Positions 56,997 through 64,000 of a stretch of 64,000 nt of DNA are shown piece after piece. Each line of letters opens with the position of its first letter. Within the stretch, counting starts at the first letter, position 1. The notes below the pieces were generated by a model. It made no database searches. It was not told the DNA's origin and worked only from the letters and a program-made list of their open reading frames with translations. The position numbers were made by a program, and so were the translations under genes. The DNA is from Pseudomonas sp. WJP1 (GTDB taxonomy: Bacteria > Pseudomonadota > Gammaproteobacteria > Pseudomonadales > Pseudomonadaceae): the NCBI RefSeq assembly GCF_028471945.1, contig NZ_CP110128.1, forward strand, positions 4,824,501-4,888,500, read 5' to 3'.

Positions 56997-57953
56997 TCAC
57001 ATGTACAAAATCACCAGGTCGTTGATCACCGAAGGGCGATCACTGCCAACCACATGGGTGTTCACTTCCAGTGTGAGCTGGGTCCCGCGCTTGACCCGCG
57101 CCACCTGCTTGACCCTGGCCCGCGCATGTATCCGCGCACCGGCTGGCACCGGTGCCGGGAAGCGCAGGCGGTCCGAGCCGTAGTTGACCATGGTGCCAAA
57201 GCCGGTGATCTCATAGCCCAGTTGCAGTTTGAGCCGCGATTGCAGCACCTGCACCAGCGCACCGTGGGCGATGGTGCCGCCAAACGGGCTGTCCTTGCGC
57301 GCACGCTCAGGATCGGTATGAATCCAGTAGTCATCACCCGACAACAACGCGAAGGCATCGATCAAGGCCTGATCGACGACAATTTCGTTGCTCCAGTCGC
57401 TGAAGGTTTCACTGACCAGGCTCTGCAGCGCCACCTCATCGTCCATGGCAATCAGGCGCGCAGGTGCAACCTCAAGATGTTCCACAGGTTGCGTTTGAGG
57501 CGCCCCGGCCCAGTGCTGCAGCGCGGCGCTGTCCTGCTCCATGCCGGTAAAGCGCAGTAACCGCGTGCCCTTTGCGTCGACCTCGGCAAACACCGGTTTC
57601 AAACGCATGCCGATGCGAATCTGGTCCTCTTCAAGCCCCACCAGCGTGGTATTGATCCGCACGCCTTCATCCAGCTCGATGACCGCCAGTTTCTGCGGCA
57701 TTTCATCGGCGAAGTCCGGCAACGTGGGGATGCGCGCCACGGTAAAACTGTACAGGCTGGCGCCACCGCTCACGTCACGCCAGGTCAGGTCGTGGGCCAG
57801 GCAACGCGGGCAGTGCCGACGCGGGTAAAACACCCAGTGTTCGCAGGCGTTGCACTGCTGGATCAACAGCCGTTGCGCTTTCAGGCCTTCCCAGTACGGT
57901 GCAGAAATATCGGTCGGTACCGGCATTGGTTTATTGTTCGACATGCTGGTCAT
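56997..57953 (-). CDS. shy1: DUF35-MaoC fusion, steroid side-chain hydratase (Shy1/ChsH2-like)
   Basis: A 318-residue two-domain protein. The N-terminal DUF35 has a zinc ribbon (C34, C37, C48, C51: CNACEHWVF...CPRC) and an OB fold. The C-terminal MaoC hot-dog domain has GDDYWIHTDPERA and GTIAHG. In bile-acid degraders, Shy1 hydrates the unsaturated side-chain CoA ester and its DUF35 part supports the aldolase Sal1. Here the order is DUF35 then MaoC. ATG 57953 overlaps the sal1 stop (ATGA). Confidence 0.87.
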   Translation of the reverse strand: MTSMSNNKPMPVPTDISAPYWEGLKAQRLLIQQCNACEHWVFYPRRHCPRCLAHDLTWRDVSGGASLYSFTVARIPTLPDFADEMPQKLAVIELDEGVRINTTLVGLEEDQIRIGMRLKPVFAEVDAKGTRLLRFTGMEQDSAALQHWAGAPQTQPVEHLEVAPARLIAMDDEVALQSLVSETFSDWSNEIVVDQALIDAFALLSGDDYWIHTDPERARKDSPFGGTIAHGALVQVLQSRLKLQLGYEITGFGTMVNYGSDRLRFPAPVPAGARIHARARVKQVARVKRGTQLTLEVNTHVVGSDRPSVINDLVILYM

Positions 57954-59161
57954 GCTCCCTGAAGAATCAACGCGGCCTGCTCGCTCATCACGCCACCGGT
58001 CCCGGAGACGTAGACGGCGTCGCAACGCCCGAGCTGGCGTTCGCCCGCTTCACCGCTGATCTGAGTGACGGCCTCGATCACCTGTGACATTCCCCCGGCG
58101 GCACCGGCCTGGCCGAAACTGAGCTGGCCACCGTGGGTGTTCATCGGGAAGTCGCCGCGCCAGGTCAGGTCATGCTCGCGTACAAAGCGCATGCCCTCAC
58201 CCTTGGCACAGAAGCCGGCATCTTCCAGGGTCAACAACGCGGTGATGGTGTAGCAGTCGTAGATTTGCGCCGCATCGACATCCGCCGGTTTGAGCCCGGC
58301 CATATCGAAGGCGCGACGCGAGGCCGGACCAATCGGCGTGTTGAGCATGTCTTGCGCATACGAGGGCGACTTGAATGCCAGGTGCTCACCGAAGCCTGTG
58401 ATGAATGCCGGGCGTTTACGCGCACGGGCCGCGACTTCTTTGGAGGCAATGATCATTGCCGCACCGCCGGCCACGGGCATGACTATTTCGAGGATGTGCA
58501 GGGGGTCGGCCACCCGCTTGCTCGCCAGCACCTGCTCGATGCTCAACGGCTGGCCATGGAACATCGCCTGGGGGTTGGCCAAGGCGTTGGTGCGCTGGTC
58601 AACCGCGATCTTGGCCATGGCCACCGGATCGTATCCGTACTGCGCGGCATAGCGCTGGGCAATCATGGCGTAGCCGGTATTCTGGCCCATGTGTCCGTAA
58701 GGCAAATCGAATTCCGCCTCCGGTGCACCAAAGGCCGTACTGTGGCCGCCGTAGCGCATGGCACGGGCGATCGCGCCAGGATCTTCGTCGGGGCCCATTG
58801 GAGCCAGGCGCGCTGGCAGTACACACAGCACGGCCTGGCATAAGCCCAGCTCGATCGCCGCGGCCGCTCGCCAGACCATGCCCACCGAGGTGCAACCTCC
58901 CAGGTCGACCACTTCGGCAAAATTCAGGGTCAAGCCCAGGTACTCGGCGGCCATGGCCGGCACGAACACCGAAGCTTCATGAAAATGCGGGCCGTTGATC
59001 ACCAGACCGTCGAGGTCCTCGGCACGCAATCCTGCGTCCCGCAGCGCTTGCGCCGCCAGGTCGGCCACCTGTTCGAGGTGGAACATCCTCGGCGCAGTGG
59101 CGTATTTTTCCGGTTTGTATTGTGCGGTGCCTACAATCGCCGCATGACCTTTCAGACCCAT
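57950..59161 (-). CDS. sal1: thiolase-like steroid side-chain aldolase (Sal1/Ltp2-like)
   Basis: A 403-residue non-catalytic-cysteine thiolase homologue of the lipid-transfer-protein type. VDLGGCTSVGMVW, GHMGQNTGYAMIAQRY, KPADVDAAQIYDCYTITALLTLEDAGF (active-site Tyr region) and the C-terminal NTHGGQLSFGQAGAAGGM are typical of Ltp2/Sal1. With Shy1 it performs the retro-aldol removal of the C17 side chain. GGAGGA precedes ATG 59161. Operator at 59232, 70 bp upstream. Confidence 0.88.
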   Translation of the reverse strand: MGLKGHAAIVGTAQYKPEKYATAPRMFHLEQVADLAAQALRDAGLRAEDLDGLVINGPHFHEASVFVPAMAAEYLGLTLNFAEVVDLGGCTSVGMVWRAAAAIELGLCQAVLCVLPARLAPMGPDEDPGAIARAMRYGGHSTAFGAPEAEFDLPYGHMGQNTGYAMIAQRYAAQYGYDPVAMAKIAVDQRTNALANPQAMFHGQPLSIEQVLASKRVADPLHILEIVMPVAGGAAMIIASKEVAARARKRPAFITGFGEHLAFKSPSYAQDMLNTPIGPASRRAFDMAGLKPADVDAAQIYDCYTITALLTLEDAGFCAKGEGMRFVREHDLTWRGDFPMNTHGGQLSFGQAGAAGGMSQVIEAVTQISGEAGERQLGRCDAVYVSGTGGVMSEQAALILQGA

Positions 59162-59231
59162 GTATCCTCCGCTCGAAGGCTGTGCACTTGTGTTTTTGTC
59201 TTGCGACCATGCCACAACGCGTGCGGCAAGT

Positions 59232-59249
59232 GATCGTCCATTTGGACCA
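59232..59249 (-). promoter_or_regulatory. steroid-regulon inverted repeat upstream of sal1
   Basis: Transcribed sense TGGTCCAAATGGACGATC, with a perfect GTCC-N4-GGAC core, 70 bp before the start. Confidence 0.65.
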
Positions 59250-59299
59250 GAACACCGCCCAGCGCCAGGATCTTCCCGGCGTGGGCGCCTGCACGGTGA

Positions 59300-60976
59300 T
59301 CAGAAGCTGTATTTCACCGAGAACGTGCCATAGTCACGGTCGGCCAGCAAACGCTTGACCGGGTCCGCATCACCCAGGTAGCTGGTGACCCGCAGGGCGA
59401 CTTCCAGGTTGCCCAGGTACTTGAAGGTGGTGCCCACGCTCAGCCGACGGTCGCCTTGCAGCCCGGAAATAGTCCCGGCCATCGGCGTGGCGCCGCTGAA
59501 CACGTTGGAGAAATTGACCGGCACTTCCAGGTCCCAGCCTTCGAACACGCCCGGGTAGCTGAAGGATGCCCCCACGGTGTAGGCGCTGGCGGTTTTGCTG
59601 CGCCAGCCCGTCGCGGTCTTGTAGGTGTAGTCATCGGACGGCTGCACCAGCGGGCGCATGGCCGGAATCAGACTGTTGCCCAGCGCCTGCAGGTTCGGTG
59701 CCGCCGAGGCATCATCCACGCTGTCGACGCGCACATGCACGATCTCGGCCGTCAGCGCCGTCTGGCTCGCCCAAGGCCGGTCGCCGAGGATGCGGATGGC
59801 CGACAATTGCATCTGCTGGCCCTTGCCTCGGGTTGGCGTCGGGCCCAGGCCTGTGTTGACCATCACCGGGGCACCATCGCGATAGGACCACTCGCCACCG
59901 ATCTGGGTTTCGCCGATCTTGGTCGAGGCACTGATCCCGGTCAGCTTGATGTCTTCAAAGTAGGTGATCCGATAGCCGTTCGGCACACCGGCGAACGCGC
60001 CCGGGGCGACGGGAATGGGCTGATACCCCACCAGCGCGGTGGCGGGGTTCTTGTCATGATAATTGACATGGAACAATGACAGTTCCAGGGCCGGTACCGG
60101 GCGAAAGCGTACCTGAACCCCCCACTGCCCACTGTCACGGGGTTCATCGGTGCCTTTGTAGTTGATCCGCGTGCCGTTGGCGTTGCGGATAAACTCACGC
60201 CCTGGCCCGACCACATCACTGGTAGACAGGTAGCTGCCTACCGGCGGCAGTTCAGTCCCCATCCATTCGTATTGCACATACGCACCAAAGGTCAGCTGCG
60301 GGTTCAACCGATAGGAAGCCGAAAATTGCCCGACCGGCAACAGCACTTCCTTGACCTCGACCCCGGGCTGCGCCGCCTTGACCGCGTCGGACGGGTTCTG
60401 CACGCCACTGACACCGGGGTAAAACAGACTTTCACCCCACGACTCGATATGGCGTCCGGCCTTGACGTCGAGCATCGAATCATTATCGAAGCGCCAGCCG
60501 CTGAACACGTAGGCGTCGAGGAACTTGCTGCGTCCACCGCTGTAGTATTTGGTGTCACTGGTGAACTCATTGTGATCCCCGGTCTTGTTGACCGTGGACG
60601 GTGAGTCGTTGTCGTTGGAGCGATGGTAGACATCATCGTAGAACGTACTGGCACGCAGTACGGCGCCGTAGTTGTCCTTGCGCAGGATCATCTCGGCCAA
60701 TGCACCCACGCGGTTGGTGACCAGGCTGCCCTTGTCGAAGTTGCGGTCGCCGTCATCGGCGTTGAGCGTCAACAGGTTCTTGTCCGGGTCGGACAAGCGA
60801 ACCCCTAGCCCGTAACTGGTCGTCACGGTCCAGTCAATCGTCGCCCCGTTGTCGAACTCGATGGTTTCACCTGACCATGCGGGTGTGGACACCAGTGCGA
60901 TCGCCGCCACCAGACCCGATAACTCGAAGCCCGATACAGCTGGGCCTGCACCATTTTTGTTGTTTTTATTATTCAC
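59300..60976 (-). CDS. DUF1302 outer-membrane protein
   Basis: A 558-residue outer-membrane beta-barrel protein of the DUF1302 family, with a signal peptide (LVAAIALVSTPAWSG) and the family opening IEFDNGATIDWTVTTSYGLGVRLS. It ends KYSF, the terminal aromatic expected for barrel insertion. The start is the GTG at 60976 (GGGAGAGG 5 bp upstream). DUF1302 proteins, often with DUF1329, occur in hydrophobic-compound catabolic loci beside MMPL/YCF48 genes and may admit steroids. No DUF1329 gene was seen here. Confidence 0.82.
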   Translation of the reverse strand: MNNKNNKNGAGPAVSGFELSGLVAAIALVSTPAWSGETIEFDNGATIDWTVTTSYGLGVRLSDPDKNLLTLNADDGDRNFDKGSLVTNRVGALAEMILRKDNYGAVLRASTFYDDVYHRSNDNDSPSTVNKTGDHNEFTSDTKYYSGGRSKFLDAYVFSGWRFDNDSMLDVKAGRHIESWGESLFYPGVSGVQNPSDAVKAAQPGVEVKEVLLPVGQFSASYRLNPQLTFGAYVQYEWMGTELPPVGSYLSTSDVVGPGREFIRNANGTRINYKGTDEPRDSGQWGVQVRFRPVPALELSLFHVNYHDKNPATALVGYQPIPVAPGAFAGVPNGYRITYFEDIKLTGISASTKIGETQIGGEWSYRDGAPVMVNTGLGPTPTRGKGQQMQLSAIRILGDRPWASQTALTAEIVHVRVDSVDDASAAPNLQALGNSLIPAMRPLVQPSDDYTYKTATGWRSKTASAYTVGASFSYPGVFEGWDLEVPVNFSNVFSGATPMAGTISGLQGDRRLSVGTTFKYLGNLEVALRVTSYLGDADPVKRLLADRDYGTFSVKYSF

Positions 60977-61045
60977 ACTGCCTCTCCCGATTAACGACCT
61001 GATGGCCGCGCAAAGTGCAAGAACACCACTATTTCCCATGCCCGC

Positions 61046-62134
61046 TCAGAGCTGCCCTAGCACAGACTGAGCGGTGACACCTTCTGGCGTGCGTCCGTAA
61101 CGGAACACGCCGGCTGTTTCTTCACGCACCAAGTGCCCTTGGGCGATGAGGTAATTGACATGGGCCAGGGTTTCGCCGATGGCCATCAATTCATCGAAGC
61201 GCCCCTTGACCGTCGGAAACAGCACCGCCATCAGTTGCACGGCACTGCGCGGCGCCGTGCAGGCATCCAGCACTCGCTGCAAATGCTCCTGGTGATGGTC
61301 ACGCAGTTGGTCAAGGCGCTGATGCAGGTTGAAAAACGGGCGCTCATGCGCCGGCAGCACCAGCACGCTATCGGGCACGCTGCGCAGGCATTCGACCGAG
61401 TCCAGCCAGTCACGCAACGGATCGGCATCGGGCTCGGTCACCTGGACGCAGACACTGGAAGTGATGCGCGGCAGAACTTGATCGCCCGAGATCAGCAGGC
61501 CGTCCTCGGCGCAGTACAGGCAGGCATGTTCCGGCGAATGGCCGCGGCCAATCCGCACCTGCCAGCGACGCCCGCCGATGGTCAGCTGACTGCCTTCGCT
61601 CAAACGCCTGAAGCTGGTTGGCACCTGCGGGCGAAAGTGCGCCGAACCGAGCAGCGGAAACAACGCCTCGGTCTGCTCGGTGCTGAAACCGGCACGCTGG
61701 TAATGCTCGCGAAATGCCCAACTGCTGCTGACATCGCTCTGCGTGCCCAACTGATGCATGGCCTGGTATTCACTGGCGCTCATGAACACCGGGCAGCGGA
61801 AGCGATCGCTCAACCAGCCGAGCACACCGACATGATCGGAGTGAAAGTGGGTGCAAATCACCGCGACCAGGGGCAAACCACCCAACGCCGTGTCGAACAG
61901 CCCTTCCCAGACTTCGCGGGTCTGCGCATTGTTGAGCCCGGTATCGACCGCCACCCAGCCCTGGCCATGTCGCAGCAGGTACAGGTTGATATGGTCGAGT
62001 CCGAACGGCAGCGGCATGCGCAGCCACAGCAGCCCCTCGGCGACCTGCTGCACCGCGCCATTGGCGGGCGGCTGCGGCCAGGGAAAGCGCAGGCCCGAGC
62101 GCCACTCATGCCCTTGGGCATCAAGGTTACTCAT
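61046..62134 (-). CDS. MBL-fold metallohydrolase of steroid cluster
   Basis: A 362-residue metallo-beta-lactamase-fold protein. The zinc motif is CTHFHSDHVG (residues 94-103), with GRGHSPEHACL and SGDQVL as further ligand regions. It may be a CoA thioesterase or lactonase; related proteins accompany acyl-CoA pathways. It overlaps the CoA ligase gene by 8 bp. Confidence 0.8.
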   Translation of the reverse strand: MSNLDAQGHEWRSGLRFPWPQPPANGAVQQVAEGLLWLRMPLPFGLDHINLYLLRHGQGWVAVDTGLNNAQTREVWEGLFDTALGGLPLVAVICTHFHSDHVGVLGWLSDRFRCPVFMSASEYQAMHQLGTQSDVSSSWAFREHYQRAGFSTEQTEALFPLLGSAHFRPQVPTSFRRLSEGSQLTIGGRRWQVRIGRGHSPEHACLYCAEDGLLISGDQVLPRITSSVCVQVTEPDADPLRDWLDSVECLRSVPDSVLVLPAHERPFFNLHQRLDQLRDHHQEHLQRVLDACTAPRSAVQLMAVLFPTVKGRFDELMAIGETLAHVNYLIAQGHLVREETAGVFRYGRTPEGVTAQSVLGQL

Positions 62135-63989
62135 GGCTGTCACCCGCAAAGGCGGCCAAGCCAACCCGCTCAAGCGCCTGCGTGCTGTACGGCACATAGC
62201 TGCCGCAGCTTTCGTCGCGAATGAACAGTGGGTCGCTGAATGCCGTCGGTGCATAGCCCTGGCGCTGCAAGTCCACCTTGCGCAACTTGAAGGTGCTGGT
62301 CAGATCGGCAGCCGCTGAAACGCGCACGAACACCGGCGCGGCATAGCGCGGCAAACGCGCCTGCGTCAGCGCATAAAACGCTTCGGGATCGAAGGTTTGT
62401 CCTGGCTGCATCAAGACCGCCGCCATACCGGCCCGCCCCTCTTGCCCTGGCACCTGCACACCATAGATATTGATCAGTTCAAGCCCGGCAAAGTCCCCCA
62501 GCGCAGCCGCCACCTCCAGGGTGGAGACGTTCTCGCTCTTCCAGCGGAAGGTGTCGCCGATGCGATCGATAAAGTAGAGGTAGCCGTCCTCATCAAAACG
62601 CAACAGGTCACCCGAGCTCCAGTAGGCGTCCCCTTGGCTGAACACATTGCGACGAATCTTGCTGTTGGTGGCCTCGGCCGAGGTGTAGCCCTCGAAGCGC
62701 CCGCCGCCGATTTCCGGATGGCTGATGATCAAGCCCAGGGCTTCGCCCACCTCGCCCTCTTCGCACAGCTGGTAAAAGCCGTGTTCGTCCCGTGGATAGC
62801 TATCGGTTTCAACGTCATAGCGCACCAGGCGCAGGTTGCTCTTGTCCCAGAACGGCACACGACCGCAGGCGCCCAGGTAATTGTCGACGTTGACCACGTT
62901 GGTGTTGGATTCGGTGGAACCCCACCCCTCGAACACCTGGATCGCGCCGAAGCGCTGTACCCAGTTCTGCCAGGTCTCACGGGATAACCCGGCACCGAGC
63001 ATGCAGCGCAGCCCGTGCTCACGCTCGCCAGCGACCGCGGGTTGGTTGAGCAGGTAGCGACAGATTTCACCTATGTACTGGAACACGCTGATGTGGTGCT
63101 TGCGTACGTCGCTCCAGAACTCCCGGACACTGAATTTGCGCCGCACCACAATCGCCGCGCCGGTTTTCAGCGCGGTAGAGGTCACCGACGTGGCGGCCGC
63201 ACCGTGGTACAGCGGCAGGCAGCAATAGAACACGTCCTGGGGCGTGGTCTGCAGGGTGACTTCCATGATGTCGCCCGTCGACATCCAGCGCATATGGCTG
63301 TAACGCGCAGCTTTGGGCAGGCCCGTCGTGCCTGAGGTAAAAATCAACAAGCTTGGGGTCTCGGCGCTGAGGTCGGCGCGCAGGTCCCGTGGGAATGGCG
63401 TATCTGGCGCCTTGGCCAGCGCTTCACCCAGGCGGGTATCGACGTGCGCGGGCATGGCGCCCGTCCACGGCTGCTCGGCATCCTCTACCAGCCACAAGGG
63501 CAACGGCGGCAAGCCTTCGGTCGCGAGGAAATTGCCCAGCACCTCTTCGCCGACGATCACCGCCTTGGCGGCAATGGCCTCCAGGGCATGCACCAACGGC
63601 CGTCCGCTGACCTGGGTGTTGACGAAGCCCACTACCACACCCAGTTTGACCAGGCCGAACCAGCTGCAGAAAAATTCCGGGCGGTTCTCCATGGCCAGCG
63701 CGCAGACATCCCCGGGGCGCAGGCCGCGGTCATGAAAGACATGGGCCAGGCGGTCGGCCTCGGCATTGATCCTGGCAAAACTCAGACGCTGCTCGCCATA
63801 GATGATGAAGGGCCGCTCGCCGTGGCGTCGGGCTTGCTCCTCGAGGCGATCGGCCAGGGTATAGCGATCCGCCGGTTTGATGCGCGCACTGGCTTGCGCC
63901 CGGCGATCGAGGATGGCCTGGGTCTGCTCGCGCGGCACGACGCCGCGGTCGGCACTGGACAGCAGGCTTGCGTTGTTGAAATTGTTCAT
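62127..63989 (-). CDS. FATP-type acyl-CoA synthetase, probable steroid/bile-acid CoA ligase
   Basis: A 620-residue AMP-forming ligase. LLIFTSGTTGLPKAARYSH (residues 214-232) is the P-loop; EGWGSTESN, GDLLRFDEDGYLYFIDRIGDTFRWKSENVST and LRKVDLQRQGY complete the fatty-acid-transport-protein type. Such enzymes include bile-acid CoA ligases, and the neighbours (sal1/shy1) act on the activated side chain. Its promoter lies at or beyond the window end. Confidence 0.84.
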   Translation of the reverse strand: MNNFNNASLLSSADRGVVPREQTQAILDRRAQASARIKPADRYTLADRLEEQARRHGERPFIIYGEQRLSFARINAEADRLAHVFHDRGLRPGDVCALAMENRPEFFCSWFGLVKLGVVVGFVNTQVSGRPLVHALEAIAAKAVIVGEEVLGNFLATEGLPPLPLWLVEDAEQPWTGAMPAHVDTRLGEALAKAPDTPFPRDLRADLSAETPSLLIFTSGTTGLPKAARYSHMRWMSTGDIMEVTLQTTPQDVFYCCLPLYHGAAATSVTSTALKTGAAIVVRRKFSVREFWSDVRKHHISVFQYIGEICRYLLNQPAVAGEREHGLRCMLGAGLSRETWQNWVQRFGAIQVFEGWGSTESNTNVVNVDNYLGACGRVPFWDKSNLRLVRYDVETDSYPRDEHGFYQLCEEGEVGEALGLIISHPEIGGGRFEGYTSAEATNSKIRRNVFSQGDAYWSSGDLLRFDEDGYLYFIDRIGDTFRWKSENVSTLEVAAALGDFAGLELINIYGVQVPGQEGRAGMAAVLMQPGQTFDPEAFYALTQARLPRYAAPVFVRVSAAADLTSTFKLRKVDLQRQGYAPTAFSDPLFIRDESCGSYVPYSTQALERVGLAAFAGDSHE

Positions 63990-64000
63990 CCCTACCTCCG

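Noticed and set aside
34565..63989. Assignment of the island to diterpenoid (dit) degradation
   Set aside because: The Rieske protein is KshA-like and not a DitA1 alpha subunit, no P450 genes are seen, and HsdA, IpdA/B/C/F and EchA20 are specific to steroid breakdown.

Overview
The window looks like a fluorescent-type Pseudomonas chromosome. GC is high, paired REP hairpins with GTGGGAGC-type arms are frequent, and gene content resembles P. putida, P. fluorescens and P. aeruginosa. It has three parts, and no rRNA, tRNA, CRISPR, integrase or transposase gene was seen.

(1) 1-8.5 kb, mixed housekeeping and accessory genes: the end of a cytochrome b561, a PLP-dependent D-cysteine desulfhydrase/ACC-deaminase family enzyme, 2,4-dienoyl-CoA reductase (fadH), a secreted clan-A glycoside hydrolase, and a conspicuously AT-rich phosphoethanolamine-transferase-like membrane protein that looks acquired.

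(2) 8.7-31.6 kb, a PQQ-dependent alcohol oxidation locus, equivalent to exa/pqq/erc of P. aeruginosa and ped of P. putida. It holds pqqABCDE, including the 23-residue PqqA precursor. The quinoprotein alcohol dehydrogenase carries the extra Asp (D325) that marks lanthanide-dependent enzymes (PedH type). Around it are an NAD aldehyde dehydrogenase, cytochrome c, a periplasmic binding protein, a SoxYZ-like protein, a metallohydrolase, a four-gene ABC/beta-propeller set resembling PedA1A2BC, a CXXCW protein, an AgmR/ErbR-type response regulator, two hybrid histidine kinases, an iron alcohol dehydrogenase (ErcA) and a FIST protein (NosP type). The calcium-type dehydrogenase and the PedS2/PedR2 pair expected between the cytochrome and the ABC block are absent. 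A probable 54-residue membrane peptide lies there instead. Several operons share a promoter-proximal motif.

(3) 34.5-64 kb, a steroid (probably bile-acid-type) catabolic island, every gene on the minus strand. It encodes 3-alpha-hydroxysteroid dehydrogenase (HsdA), 3-ketosteroid 9-alpha-hydroxylase oxygenase (KshA), an HsaC/TesB-like extradiol dioxygenase, the side-chain aldolase/hydratase pair (Sal1/Shy1 type), a steroid CoA ligase, and nearly the full HIP (C/D ring) pathway: IpdF, IpdC, EchA20, IpdA, IpdB, FadA6 and two acyl-CoA dehydrogenases. It also carries an RND/MMPL transporter, a YCF48 protein and a DUF1302 outer-membrane protein, which may form an envelope transport route, plus a LuxR-type regulator. 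Each of the six operon heads visible in the window carries the same 18-bp inverted repeat (TAGTCC-N4-GGACGATG as transcribed), usually 60-71 bp before the start codon. This looks like a self-contained regulon. The HIP operon is bracketed by two inverted copies of a roughly 260-bp non-coding repeat. Ring-degradation genes not seen here (KstD, HsaAB, HsaD, HsaEFG, KshB) probably lie outside the window.

A porin and a TAT-exported amidohydrolase sit at the junction of parts 2 and 3.
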